From: Rhodocytophaga aerolata
GTDB lineage: Bacteria > Bacteroidota > Bacteroidia > Cytophagales > 172606-1
Direction: 5' to 3'
Assembly (NCBI RefSeq): GCF_030503435.1
Contig: NZ_JAUKPO010000001.1
Span: 1,041,909-1,105,908, forward strand
DNA length: 64,000 nt
Program-made: the position numbers and the translations under genes
The notes under the pieces: model-generated
Database searches by the model: none
What the model was told of the DNA's origin: nothing
The model's input: only the letters and a program-made list of their open reading frames with translations
In this document: piece after piece, positions 33,176-41,903 of the stretch
Position numbering within the stretch: the stretch's first letter is position 1
How the letters are laid out: each line of letters opens with the position of its first letter

Positions 33176-35617
33176 TTAATTTCCTACCCGTTTACGCTCT
33201 TCATCCGAACCGGTAGCCCGGCGGTTAACAGCCTTCACCGTTTTGCTGCCAAAGTTACGCGAGTAGGTAAACCGCACCACACGGGGTTCACTGAAAAGCC
33301 CGAGAAAGCGGTGATGCAAATTCAGGCTTGGCTGGTCGTTAACCATATAGAAGCGTTGAGTCCAGAATACATCGTCTATGGTGAGCCGGAGGGTGCCGCC
33401 TTCATTCCGTAATTTTTTCTGTAAGCCAGCATTAAATGTCCCTAAAGCTTTCATGTAGGCTATTCCCATAAGGCTACGTGTCTGGTAAAAACCGGTCAAT
33501 TCCAGAGTAAAATCGGCAGGCAAAGTAAAAGTGTGGGTAGCATTTATCCGTCCATAGCCAGCTTGCACCTGCACGTTTGCCCCATTGTAGGTGGTATTGT
33601 TTTGCTGCCATGTTCCTAACAGGTTGTACTGCATCTGCCACCAGTGGCTTATGCGGAAGGGAAAAGAGAATGTTAGTGAATAGGTATGCGAATTCTTCAG
33701 GTTTTCGGCACGGGCATACTGCTTGTTTGTCTGGGGGTCTACATGCACCTGCCAGGGAATAATAGTATGCTTGTCGTAGCTGTAGCCCAGGCTAATCAGG
33801 TAACTTTCTTTAAACCGGTAGTTTGCCAGCAGGGCATCGGTAATGGCAGGTAACAGGTAAATATTGCCGGAGAAAAAGGTACTCGGATCGGTAAAGTATA
33901 CAAAAGGAGCCAGATTATTATAGGTAGGCCTGGTAATGCGCCGTCCGTATGAAAGTTGTAAGCTGCTTCCTTTCCGTAAATCGCGGGCAATGAAGACACT
34001 GGGGAAAAAGTTACCATACCGCCGCCTGATCAGGTCGGGTTTTTCAAGGGTACCCAGATCCGTACGGGTATATTCGTAGCGTACCCCTGTTTGTAGCTTA
34101 GTTTTAGCATTTACCTGGTGATTCATAGTTACATATGCAGCAGCTATATCTTCGGGCATGTCCATCTGACCACTGAAATCCGGATCTGTTATCCATTCTC
34201 CCTCTTGAGACTGCCTTACCAGAACATCATTCTCCAGCCAGGAAATCGTGGCTTTTACTCCAGCTTCGAGTTTAGTTTTGCTGCTAAAGGTTTTAAAATA
34301 GTCTGCTTTGCCTACCCACAGGCGAATAGGTGTCTGCTTACTCATAGTCAGCTCGTTTTGTTGCGTTGTGTTTTCGGCAATATGCTGAAAGTTGTTTGTA
34401 TAGGTATGCGGGTTATCGTTATCATAGAGCAAATAGTCCAGATCAAGGTTTATTTCCTGATCATGCGCAAAGGAGTGACGGAAATTCAGATTCCCCATCA
34501 GGTGACGCCAGAGATTTACTTCCCAGTGATGTACATCAATAGCCGTAGCAGCTGCCCGATTTTTCCAGATAGCTGTATGCACATCTTCGGTAATTTTATA
34601 TTTATTGCTGAAGCCGGAAATCAGTCCGCTGAGGGTTGTACGCGGACCAATGGAATAATCGAACCCCAGCTTGGCTGTATGGCTTATGGCATAGGGTTCA
34701 CGCTTGCTACTGCCCTCGGTCTGCGTGAACTGGCCTTGATAAGTTACTTCCCGGTAGTTGTAAAACTGCTGCCGTAAATGATTCCACAGGAAGGAATAGT
34801 CGCCGTAGAAGTTGAGTTTGGAAGTACGGTGGTTAAAGCTGACATTTGCCCCCGGCTTTTCAAAAGCCCCATAGCCCATCGTTAAAGCCATTGAGCCATT
34901 TGTACCGTATTCCGTATTCTTTTTAAGCACAATATTAATTACTCCGGCATTTCCTTCGGCATCATAGCCCGCTGAAGGAGTTGTAATCAGTTCTATCTTT
35001 TCCACATTGCTTGCCTGCATACCACTCAGCATCTGAAGCACAGCCGCCATAGGGATCCTGGTAGGTTTACCATTAATGAGTACATTCACCCCATCTTTGC
35101 CACTCATGGAAAGACTATTACTTTGCTGATTTACACTAATCCCTGGCGAACGCCCTAGCACATCCAGTACGGTGCTTCCGGCCGCTGTAATAATACTTTG
35201 CACATTCACTACTAGTTTATCCATCTGCTGTTCAAAAATAGGCTTAGCCGCCTTAACAGCTACTTCTTTCAGTTCATAGGTTTCGGGCACCAGCACTAAG
35301 GCCTGCTGATTTACCTTATCGTGGTTGCTAATAATGGTAAAGGGTACAGAATACGTTTTTTTGTAGCCCACCAGTGAAGCCATTACTAAGTATCTGCCCT
35401 GGGGTATATCTTCCAGAGTGTACAGCCCTACCTCGTTGGTGACCATTCCCTTTACCAGGGATGAATCTTTGGCCGACAGCAACAGCACATTAGCAAAAGG
35501 CAGGGGCTTGCCCTCTCCTTCTACTTTTCCGCTAAGCTGGGCATATCCGTAAAAAGGCATCCAGCAGAAGATTACCAAACACAACAGCAGGAAACAGGAT
35601 CTAGTAAAGGTATGCAT
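33176..35617 (-). CDS. TonB-dependent receptor, outer-membrane beta-barrel family
   Basis: An outer-membrane receptor of 813 residues from the ATG at 35617; a Met 15 codons earlier exists, but the later start gives the signal peptide MHTFTRSCFLLLCLVIFC... ending YAQ. It has a CarboxypepD_reg-like domain (about 28-110), a plug (about 130-235: VNVLINGKPTRIP, IELITTPSAGYDAEGNAGVI) and a barrel that ends in a typical aromatic-rich strand region followed by a 20-residue basic tail. Paralogue of the 1850 receptor and without a SusD partner. A tandem operator and -7 box lie about 300 bases upstream, so it should import the substrate of the adjacent oxidative genes. Confidence 0.92.
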   Translation of the reverse strand: MHTFTRSCFLLLCLVIFCWMPFYGYAQLSGKVEGEGKPLPFANVLLLSAKDSSLVKGMVTNEVGLYTLEDIPQGRYLVMASLVGYKKTYSVPFTIISNHDKVNQQALVLVPETYELKEVAVKAAKPIFEQQMDKLVVNVQSIITAAGSTVLDVLGRSPGISVNQQSNSLSMSGKDGVNVLINGKPTRIPMAAVLQMLSGMQASNVEKIELITTPSAGYDAEGNAGVINIVLKKNTEYGTNGSMALTMGYGAFEKPGANVSFNHRTSKLNFYGDYSFLWNHLRQQFYNYREVTYQGQFTQTEGSSKREPYAISHTAKLGFDYSIGPRTTLSGLISGFSNKYKITEDVHTAIWKNRAAATAIDVHHWEVNLWRHLMGNLNFRHSFAHDQEINLDLDYLLYDNDNPHTYTNNFQHIAENTTQQNELTMSKQTPIRLWVGKADYFKTFSSKTKLEAGVKATISWLENDVLVRQSQEGEWITDPDFSGQMDMPEDIAAAYVTMNHQVNAKTKLQTGVRYEYTRTDLGTLEKPDLIRRRYGNFFPSVFIARDLRKGSSLQLSYGRRITRPTYNNLAPFVYFTDPSTFFSGNIYLLPAITDALLANYRFKESYLISLGYSYDKHTIIPWQVHVDPQTNKQYARAENLKNSHTYSLTFSFPFRISHWWQMQYNLLGTWQQNNTTYNGANVQVQAGYGRINATHTFTLPADFTLELTGFYQTRSLMGIAYMKALGTFNAGLQKKLRNEGGTLRLTIDDVFWTQRFYMVNDQPSLNLHHRFLGLFSEPRVVRFTYSRNFGSKTVKAVNRRATGSDEERKRVGN

Positions 35618-35921
35618 AGGAATGGCAGGTAAAATGACCGGAACAAAACGAAAATGTAGCAACCCTAAAAATCAGTAGCCTTCTGGCTTACATGCTATGA
35701 AGCAACAGAACAAGCGGCTTTTACTGATCTGTGAAATGCCACCATTTGTCTTCTCCAACAGAAGACATCTATTCCACAAAGGGCCAGATTATTGGCGACT
35801 TCCAGGTTTGCTAAGAAAAATTATTATGTAGGGCTTATGGTTGAAAGGAAAAGCTTGATGTTTTCCCAAAGAGAATTGTATGTTTTAGTGTCCGGAAAAC
35901 GGACGTGAGTGTACTGTCTTA

Positions 35922-35929
35922 TAAAGATA
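35922..35929 (-). promoter_or_regulatory. Putative -7 box of the TonB-receptor gene
   Basis: TATCTTTA on the minus strand, exactly 22 bases downstream of the proximal half-site at 35952-35967. It would give a leader of about 300 bases before the receptor start. Confidence 0.6.
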
Positions 35930-35951
35930 AGAATAGCGTAGGTATGGGGGT

Positions 35952-35988
35952 TAGTACGTATGTTTCAATTATTTATACAAATGTAACA
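35952..35988 (-). promoter_or_regulatory. Tandem half-site pair 3, TonB-receptor promoter
   Basis: Read on the minus strand: distal TGTTACATTTGTATAA and proximal TGAAACATACGTACTA, starting exactly 21 bp apart. Both keep TG..ACAT..GT and the proximal keeps the CTA end. They point toward the receptor. Confidence 0.7.
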
Positions 35989-36015
35989 TCACGCAAGAGA
36001 CTTTACCTTTATTGC

Positions 36016-36044
36016 CTGCTACACCCGCAAGAGAAGTGTAGCAG
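36016..36044 (-). terminator. Hairpin after the VOC gene
   Basis: CTGCTACAC pairs perfectly with GTGTAGCAG (9 bp) around 11 bases, 17 bases after the minus-strand VOC stop. No clear T-run follows, so termination is likely but not certain. Confidence 0.5.
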
Positions 36045-36060
36045 ACAGTTTTCTAGCTTA

Positions 36061-36591
36061 CTACTCTCCACGCTTCAGCTGTTCTACAAACTCAACGCCA
36101 GCCTGAGTAATACCAATTACTTCGGTAACTACCCCTATCTGTGCATACGTATCAAAATAGGCAGCCTTTGCTACTGGCAGGTGCAAGCCTTGAAGTACCG
36201 GAAATCCTCGGTTAGCCATTTGTGAAACGGCTTCGTCAAAATCTGCTTCTGCCACCACATAGGCTATGTGCTGTACACCGCCTTTGGGTTGAGTAGCCAG
36301 AAAATCCTGATACATGCTATTGCCGGAAACAGGCTGTATTAGTTCCAGCATCGAGTCTCCGGAGTAAGCGAGGTATAGATGGAACTCAAAATCGGCCGGC
36401 TGTCCCTTATAAGTTCCGGCTAGCTCTTGCGCACGTAAATTCCGCATCTTAAAAAATGTTGGAATCCCCATACTTTCCTGAAAGAACTTGGCGGTAGCTT
36501 CAATATCTGGTACTACCCAGGCCACCTGGGCAAATTGCTTTCCAAATAAAGTATTCCCTGTGGCGGGTGATGATTGTGTTTGTGTTTGCAT
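36061..36591 (-). CDS. VOC-superfamily (glyoxalase/dioxygenase-like) protein
   Basis: This 176-residue cytoplasmic protein has two beta-alpha-beta-beta-beta modules of the vicinal-oxygen-chelate fold. Module one begins KQFAQVAWVVPDIEATAKFFQESMGIPTFF (about 19-48), and module two GVQHIAYVVAEADFDEAVSQMANRGFPVL (about 104-132). Likely metal ligands include His107 in VQHIAYV and Glu86 in MLELIQP, but a complete triad is not certain. It lies last in the minus-strand order oxidase-SDR-VOC, with 188 bases after the SDR. Possible roles are dioxygenase, epimerase or sequestration of the oxidised product. Confidence 0.85.
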   Translation of the reverse strand: MQTQTQSSPATGNTLFGKQFAQVAWVVPDIEATAKFFQESMGIPTFFKMRNLRAQELAGTYKGQPADFEFHLYLAYSGDSMLELIQPVSGNSMYQDFLATQPKGGVQHIAYVVAEADFDEAVSQMANRGFPVLQGLHLPVAKAAYFDTYAQIGVVTEVIGITQAGVEFVEQLKRGE

Positions 36592-36779
36592 GGCGTAACT
36601 TGCTTTTGTATAGATAAGGGGTAAACCTGTTGATTATGGCAATGCGATAGCTTCCGGAAATGCCGGATGTATAAGGTAATTCCTGGAAGAACACCCTTTC
36701 AATCAGTGCTCATAAAATGCAAATGAGTATACACCGCTTGCTTTCTATGAGCACTAAGTCATACGACTGTTAGAGAAAG

Positions 36780-37676
36780 TTAAGAGAGCACAGCAGCCTG
36801 CGGCTGTTTAGGCATATACGGCATTACCTCTAAATGCAAGCCTTCTTTCATTCCGGCTGCCCAGGTCTGTTCATCTACCATCACGGAGTTTATCCAGTCT
36901 TCATCGGTTAGCGAACTCCTCCAGCCTAGCAATGGCAACGCATCGGGGCCGGCGGTATGTCTTAGCTGGGTGGTATCACTTTCGATGATATTTCTAATCA
37001 CTTCGGCTACTACCATTGGGGATACGTGGTTTTCTTTAGAAGCGGCAAAAAAGGCTCTGAACCTGGAGATATTGGGGTAATTGGAGTGCTCATCGGCAGA
37101 TTTCATTTTTTCCAGGATAGGCGTTTCGATAACCCCGGGCTCGACAATAGCTACCCGGATACCAAAAGGTTTAACTTCCTGCCCTAGTGATTCGCTCAAC
37201 GCCTCTACGGCTGCTTTGGAGGCACTATAGTGTGAATGAAAATTGCTAAATATTTTACCTGCAACCGAAGATATATTAATGATGCAACCGCTTTTTCTCT
37301 CCCGCATAGCAGGCAGCACGGCTTTTATGCAACGGAGCGTACCAAAGTAGTTGGTTTCCATAGTTGCTCTGAATACATCCATAGGTGTATCTTCTAGAGG
37401 AGAGAGTGGGCCAATACCTGCATTATTCACCAATACGTCAATGCAATCTTCTTTGTCTAACACCTGCTGTATAGCCTTTTCTACCGATGCATCCGTATCT
37501 ACATCCATCGGGAGTACGGTGAGCGGAAGATTTTCTTTAATGGCCAACTCCTGCAAATAGGGAGAATGTTGAGGGGTACGCATGGTGGCATATACGGTGT
37601 GCCCATGCCTGGCAAGTAACTCTGCTGTAGCCAGGCCAATGCCTGTACTACAGCCTGTAATTAATATAATAGCCAT
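36780..37676 (-). CDS. SDR-family oxidoreductase
   Basis: A 298-residue classical short-chain dehydrogenase. The cofactor motif TGCSTGIG is at residues 7-14, NNAG at 84-87, the catalytic Ser at 137 (ISSVAG), and YxxxK at Tyr150/Lys154. The Arg at 33 (TMRTP) suggests a preference for NADPH. After the usual GxxxTP (VEPGVIETPI) there is a longer C-terminal extension than average, with PDALPLLGWRSSLTDEDW. It follows the BBE-type oxidase gene after 89 bases on the same strand and is probably co-transcribed, reducing or oxidising a carbonyl of the same substrate. Confidence 0.9.
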   Translation of the reverse strand: MAIILITGCSTGIGLATAELLARHGHTVYATMRTPQHSPYLQELAIKENLPLTVLPMDVDTDASVEKAIQQVLDKEDCIDVLVNNAGIGPLSPLEDTPMDVFRATMETNYFGTLRCIKAVLPAMRERKSGCIINISSVAGKIFSNFHSHYSASKAAVEALSESLGQEVKPFGIRVAIVEPGVIETPILEKMKSADEHSNYPNISRFRAFFAASKENHVSPMVVAEVIRNIIESDTTQLRHTAGPDALPLLGWRSSLTDEDWINSVMVDEQTWAAGMKEGLHLEVMPYMPKQPQAAVLS

Positions 37677-37765
37677 TGATGATAAGGGTTAAGGTAGATA
37701 AATTGAATTTCTATATTCGGGCCAGGCAGGTAAATCCTATGTATTATGTCAGGAGAAAGGAAGGG

Positions 37766-39151
37766 CTAAGGCACTATGTTATTATTAATGCGGAACAAAT
37801 TAGCCGGATCGTATAACCGCTTAAGCTCCACCAGCCGATCATAATTTACTCCATAAGCTGCCCGTACCCGGTCGTTTCCTTCATCGTCGCTCAGTGCATT
37901 AACGTAGACTCCATGCCGGTAAAAAGGCTTCATGGCTTCAAAAAATTCGCGGGTCCAGCGGACATGGGTAGGTGAATCTTTGGGATCTGTCCAGAGAGAA
38001 AGAATAACCAGGTCATAACATTCTTCCCGGTGACGGAAAGCAGTTGCCTCAGGATCTACACGGCTCATGGCTCCATGGTGATGCTCGATGAGCACAGCTG
38101 TACGCGGAGAGCTAATAGGGCTTACATATTTTACAAAGGTATCAATGGCTTCATCCGTAAGACCATCCAGCTGATTAGCTTTCCAATAGCTTTGCAACCC
38201 ATGCGGAGCTGCCGCATCAAAAAGTGTTTGTTGCTCCAGGTAGGGCATAGGACGGAGCATATCTACCATAGGTGGGCCAAATTGCCGTACCGGGGCTATC
38301 AGCCGTTCGCCTTCTTCCATATCAGCTCCGCAATAACAAAGCACTATTGCAAGCATAGGATGGCCGTCGGGCGAAGTAAGGGCACCAGCATAGGTGGTAA
38401 GCTCATCTGGTGCAGTGGCTGTAAATTCGCGGTAAAACTGAAGCACTTCTTTAGCACGGCTTATTGGATGGAGCACCATGCCGCCAAGCACCTTTCCTAC
38501 CCGGTGTAGCTGGTACTCAAAAGAAGTAACCACGCCAAAGTTGCCACCTGCCCCGCGAACCGCCCAGAAAAGATCTTCGTTCTGTGTTCGGCTGGCTGTG
38601 CGTACCTGTCCATCGGCGGTAACTATTTCTACCGAAAGCAGATTATCACAACTGAGGCCATATTTTCCCATAAGCCAGCCGATGCCACCGCCGAGCGTAA
38701 GTCCGGCAATGCCAGTAGTGGTAACCACGCCACCTGTGGTAGCCAGGCCATGCTGTTGGGTTGCCTGGTCAAACTCTCCCCACAATACACCGCCTTGTGC
38801 CCGGGCTGTCATCGTAGCAGGATCTACTACAATCTCCTTCATCAACGACAGATCGATTACCAGCCCATTGTCGCATACAGCTAAGCCTGCTGCATTATGG
38901 GCACCACCCCGGATGGCTACTGGCAATTGCTGCGTCCGGGCAAAGTTTACCGCGTGTACCACATCAGCTGTATTAATGCATTGCACAATGAGGCAAGGCC
39001 GGCGGTCAATCATCGCATTCCAGACTTTGCGGGCCTGGTCATAGCCTGCGGCATCGGGTAAAAGTATGGGCCCTTGAACAGCCGTTCTAAAAGCCATGAA
39101 TGCTTCGGGAGAATAAAAACCGGAAGCTGTGTGTGTTTCGTGAGCAATCAT
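37766..39151 (-). CDS. FAD-binding BBE-type oxidase
   Basis: A 461-residue flavoprotein of the PCMH/berberine-bridge-enzyme family. The FAD domain shows VAIRGGAHNAAG (residues 78-89), where His85 matches the residue that binds FAD covalently, and GIAGLTLGGGIGWLMGKYGL (147-166). The Cys of bicovalent members is Val143 by my alignment, so one covalent link is expected. The C-terminal BBE segment YDRLVELKRLYDPANLFRINNNI is complete. No signal peptide. Such oxidases act on sugars, polyketides or alkaloids with O2. It leads the minus-strand set with SDR and VOC genes, under the tandem operator at 39361. Confidence 0.92.
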   Translation of the reverse strand: MIAHETHTASGFYSPEAFMAFRTAVQGPILLPDAAGYDQARKVWNAMIDRRPCLIVQCINTADVVHAVNFARTQQLPVAIRGGAHNAAGLAVCDNGLVIDLSLMKEIVVDPATMTARAQGGVLWGEFDQATQQHGLATTGGVVTTTGIAGLTLGGGIGWLMGKYGLSCDNLLSVEIVTADGQVRTASRTQNEDLFWAVRGAGGNFGVVTSFEYQLHRVGKVLGGMVLHPISRAKEVLQFYREFTATAPDELTTYAGALTSPDGHPMLAIVLCYCGADMEEGERLIAPVRQFGPPMVDMLRPMPYLEQQTLFDAAAPHGLQSYWKANQLDGLTDEAIDTFVKYVSPISSPRTAVLIEHHHGAMSRVDPEATAFRHREECYDLVILSLWTDPKDSPTHVRWTREFFEAMKPFYRHGVYVNALSDDEGNDRVRAAYGVNYDRLVELKRLYDPANLFRINNNIVP

Positions 39152-39330
39152 ATTACCTAACGTTTAAGTGGTGGCAGATAACTAACATACACTCTCCATA
39201 GCTGTTGGGGTGACCCGCAAAAAATAAGGCAGGCATTGCTGGTATAGAAATACGGCTGTATGTTGTTTCCTGACAGGAACAGGGTAAAATGTGTTGAAAT
39301 AAACAAGCAGGCGGACAACATGCGGCTAAT

Positions 39331-39338
39331 CAAATCTA
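39331..39338 (-). promoter_or_regulatory. Putative -7 box of the oxidase-SDR-VOC set
   Basis: TAGATTTG on the minus strand, a full match to TAnnTTTG, lying exactly 22 bases downstream of the proximal half-site at 39361-39376, and 180 bases before the oxidase start. Confidence 0.7.
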
Positions 39339-39360
39339 CTGCTTAAAACCTCAGGGGGGT

Positions 39361-39397
39361 TAGTACATATGTCTCAGGAATTATAACATATGTAGCA
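39361..39397 (-). promoter_or_regulatory. Tandem half-site pair 4, oxidase promoter
   Basis: Read on the minus strand: distal TGCTACATATGTTATA and proximal TGAGACATATGTACTA, exactly 21 bp apart. Both carry the core ACATATGT. The flank GGGGGTTAGTAC on the plus strand is also shared with the 35952 site. Confidence 0.75.
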
Positions 39398-39698
39398 TTT
39401 GCCTTTTTACTCAGCAATGCCAGTCTGCTTTACCCCGTATATAGAAGAAGGCGGAAAAGCAAAGGTGCATGTAACGGCGACTATGGTTGCATTTGCCCAT
39501 ACTCACCGAACGTGAGTATATATGATTCAGTTGTTAATTTTTCATTGGCTTTATCCAAAAAAACCAACATAATTTCATACTTAGTCTTTCTTTTCTTTAA
39601 TTTAATTAGTAGTTTACCTTGCATAAATGTTCAGACTTCTATTTTGATTGCCAAATCAGTCTTTCCTGTTGATAAGTTGTTTGTATTATTTTTTTCTG

Positions 39699-40343
39699 AT
39701 GAGTATAGAAGCCAAGAAAGCCTATGTCAAAGAGTTGCTTCACCGTATAGCCGAATACGATGACAAGGAAGCATTCAATACTTTTTTCTCTTTATATTAT
39801 ACAAAGCTGATCAGGTTTGCCTTACTTTTTGTGCCGTCCAAGCAACAGGCAGAAGATATTGTATCAGAGGTATTGATCCGGCTGCTAAAACGGCGGACTA
39901 CGTTACCCACCATTGAAAACTTTGAAGGATACCTGTTTTTATCAGTAAAGAACCAGGCATTAAGTTTTATCAAACATACTTCCTCCAGAATGTCTTTTCA
40001 TGCCGTAGATCCGGAAGGGGTATTACTACAGAGTGAACAGGTAAACCCCGAGAGATTATTGCTGGATGATGAACTCCGCAACCTTATTCACCAGACAGTC
40101 GAAAACCTGCCACCCCGCCGGAAAATGATCTATAAGCTCATTAAAGACGATGGCCTGAAATACAAAGAGGTGGCCGCTTTACTGGATATTACCCCTAAAA
40201 CGGTAGAGAATCATCTGGATATTGCCATCAAAGAAATCCGCAAATCAGTATCCTTTTACCTGAATGGCAAAAAGGTAAAGACGGTGCTGGAAAAAATTCC
40301 CCAGAACCTAATCTTTCTTTGTGTGCTTTGCACCCTTGTTTAG
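39699..40343 (+). CDS. ECF-type RNA polymerase sigma-70 factor
   Basis: An ECF sigma factor of 214 residues when started at ATG 39699; a start 17 codons upstream would add a hydrophobic piece (PNQSFLLISCLYYFFL) that does not belong to sigma factors. Region 2 covers about 18-90 (FFSLYYTKLIRFALLFVPSKQQAEDIVSEVLIRLL), and region 4 about 125-185 (LPPRRKMIYKLIKDDGLKYKEVAALLDITPKTVENHL). It belongs with the Bacteroidota-expanded ECF group that works with FecR anti-sigma proteins and SusC receptors. FecR follows 349 bases downstream, then SusC with an STN domain. Confidence 0.93.
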   Translation: MSIEAKKAYVKELLHRIAEYDDKEAFNTFFSLYYTKLIRFALLFVPSKQQAEDIVSEVLIRLLKRRTTLPTIENFEGYLFLSVKNQALSFIKHTSSRMSFHAVDPEGVLLQSEQVNPERLLLDDELRNLIHQTVENLPPRRKMIYKLIKDDGLKYKEVAALLDITPKTVENHLDIAIKEIRKSVSFYLNGKKVKTVLEKIPQNLIFLCVLCTLV

Positions 40344-40692
40344 TTAGGAATATTTTTTTGTTATCTACTCTTTTCCAATTAATCATCAGATACTATATGC
40401 ATGCTGCGCACCAATCCGATCAGGAGTCTTGCCTGGGCATAAGTAAAAATCTACCTAAGATAGCCACAGGTAAAGCATAGAATAAAAGCTGTACCATTCT
40501 TTGTATTCTCTCTTTTTAAATCTCTTTAACCACACTAGATGCTAAAGCATATAGCATTTAAAAAATATTTTTTATAAACAATTGGGGGTTTTGTAACTGT
40601 CAGGAGTTTTTAGTCTAGCAGGCCAATAAGTATGCAACGAACAGAGAGTTTACCTGGGTTAGGCATACTTGTGCAGTAAGGCGCTTAATTGT
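40344..40692. other. 349-base gap between sigma and fecR genes
   Basis: No gene is seen. The gap is AT-rich, with an A/T run followed by ATTGGGGGTTTTGTAAC near 40581-40597 about 100 bases before the FecR start, which may be a transcript leader. A separate promoter for fecR is likely. Confidence 0.45.
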
Positions 40693-41733
40693 ATGCAAGA
40701 AAAAGATATTGATGAAATAATCCGGTTGGTTCTTACTGGCGAAGCCACCAGGGAAGAAGCCAGTATACTGGCTCAATGGCTAGCAGCCTCTGACGAAAAC
40801 AGGCAGGTGTTTGAACACATGCAGCAGCTGTGGCAGGAAAGAACCCCCGAACCTCCCCTACCCAATGCCGGACAGCTAAGCAACCAGATATGGGCCAAAG
40901 CTTTACAAACAGACCCAACACCCCAGCACCTACACCCAGCTCCTGCCCCTTCGTTACTTACGTATTATACCAGAGTAGCAGCCATTGTGCTGTTCATTAT
41001 TGGCCTTCCACTGCTTATTTTCTTCTATATGGCTACTCCGGCACACAAACCGGAGAAAACGCAGGTTGTCTATACAGAAAAGAAAAGTGCCATCGGGCAA
41101 AAGCTGAAAATTACCTTACCCGATGGTTCCCTGGCCTGGCTCAACGCCGATAGTAAAATACAGTATGCGGCTAATTTTGAAGGTAACACCCGTACCATAG
41201 TTCTGGAAGGAGAAGGCTATTTTGAAGTAAAGAAAAATGCCAGCAAACCATTCATTGTAAAATCAGGCAAGGTTTCTACGACTGCCCTTGGTACGTCTTT
41301 TAATATACAGGCCTATCCGGAAGATAGCACCATTCAGGTAGCCCTTCTGACAGGCAAAGTGCAGGTAAAGTCGCCACAGGTAGGTACGGCGGGCATTGCC
41401 TTTAGCCTGCGGGAAGGCATGGGTATTCACTACAACAAACAGATGAATCAATCCAGTAAATACAAAGTTGATCAGGACCAGGTAATGGCCTGGAAGCAAG
41501 GCATTTTGCTGTTCGACGGCGATTCTTTTGAAGAAGTAACAAGCAAAATCAGGCGGTGGTATGGAGTGGAAGTTACCGTTACAGGCACCCCGCCCAATGA
41601 CTGGAAACTTACCGGAAAATTTAAGAATGAGGCCCTAACATCGGTTCTGGAAAACATCCGTTTCGGCCGCAGTTTCTCTTACCAGTTAGCTGGCAAACAA
41701 CTGACCTTTCTTTTCGATACACCTAACCCTTGA
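40693..41733 (+). CDS. FecR-family anti-sigma factor
   Basis: A 346-residue FecR-type protein from the ATG at 40693 (a TTG eight codons earlier is less likely). The N-terminal cytoplasmic helices (EKDIDEIIRLVLTGEATREEASILAQWLAAS) bind the sigma factor. One membrane helix lies at about 95-118 (VAAIVLFIIGLPLLIFFYM), and the periplasmic FecR domain at about 135-240 (LKITLPDGSLAWLNADSKIQY, LEGEGYFEVKK, LGTSFNIQAY), then a DUF4974 module ending LLFDTPNP-like. It should hold the 39699 sigma factor until the STN domain of SusC touches it. Confidence 0.93.
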   Translation: MQEKDIDEIIRLVLTGEATREEASILAQWLAASDENRQVFEHMQQLWQERTPEPPLPNAGQLSNQIWAKALQTDPTPQHLHPAPAPSLLTYYTRVAAIVLFIIGLPLLIFFYMATPAHKPEKTQVVYTEKKSAIGQKLKITLPDGSLAWLNADSKIQYAANFEGNTRTIVLEGEGYFEVKKNASKPFIVKSGKVSTTALGTSFNIQAYPEDSTIQVALLTGKVQVKSPQVGTAGIAFSLREGMGIHYNKQMNQSSKYKVDQDQVMAWKQGILLFDGDSFEEVTSKIRRWYGVEVTVTGTPPNDWKLTGKFKNEALTSVLENIRFGRSFSYQLAGKQLTFLFDTPNP

Positions 41734-41903
41734 TACACTTAACCCCTAAGCCTATGACCTAACACAAACACATCAAACACTCAAGCCTTACCATGGCTAC
41801 ACCTTAAAAAATAAACCTGGGTAAAAATAGGGACAGTTGGCGCTAGAGCTATTTTATACCCAGGTATAGTTTATCTTTTATCTGAAATAAACTCCCCAAA
41901 AGT

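Larger units (their letters stand above)
35618..36060. other. 443-base gap containing the TonB-receptor promoter
   Basis: No gene is supported; a 106-codon plus ORF (35905-36225) overlaps the VOC gene and the operator and is not called. The gap carries a long leader for the receptor, a TCCG-GAAAA-CGGA mini-hairpin near 35891-35903, the -7 box at 35922, the tandem operator at 35952-35988, and a hairpin at 36016-36044. Confidence 0.6.
39152..39698. other. 547-base divergent gap (oxidase operator and sigma-gene leader)
   Basis: No gene is supported; an ORF at 39512-39763 overlaps the sigma gene in another frame. The left part has the oxidase -7 box (39331) and tandem operator (39361-39397). The AT-rich right part should carry the sigma-factor promoter, which I could not place. 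Confidence 0.6.

Noticed and set aside
35905..36225. A 106-codon plus ORF across the TonB-receptor promoter and the end of the VOC gene
   Set aside because: It runs antisense through a well-supported gene and through the operator; its protein has no family features.
36705..36755. Inverted repeat AGTGCTCAT / ATGAGCACT between the VOC and SDR genes
   Set aside because: Nine-base arms 33 bases apart with an AT-rich interior; no second copy was found to support an operator, and it is too loose for a terminator.
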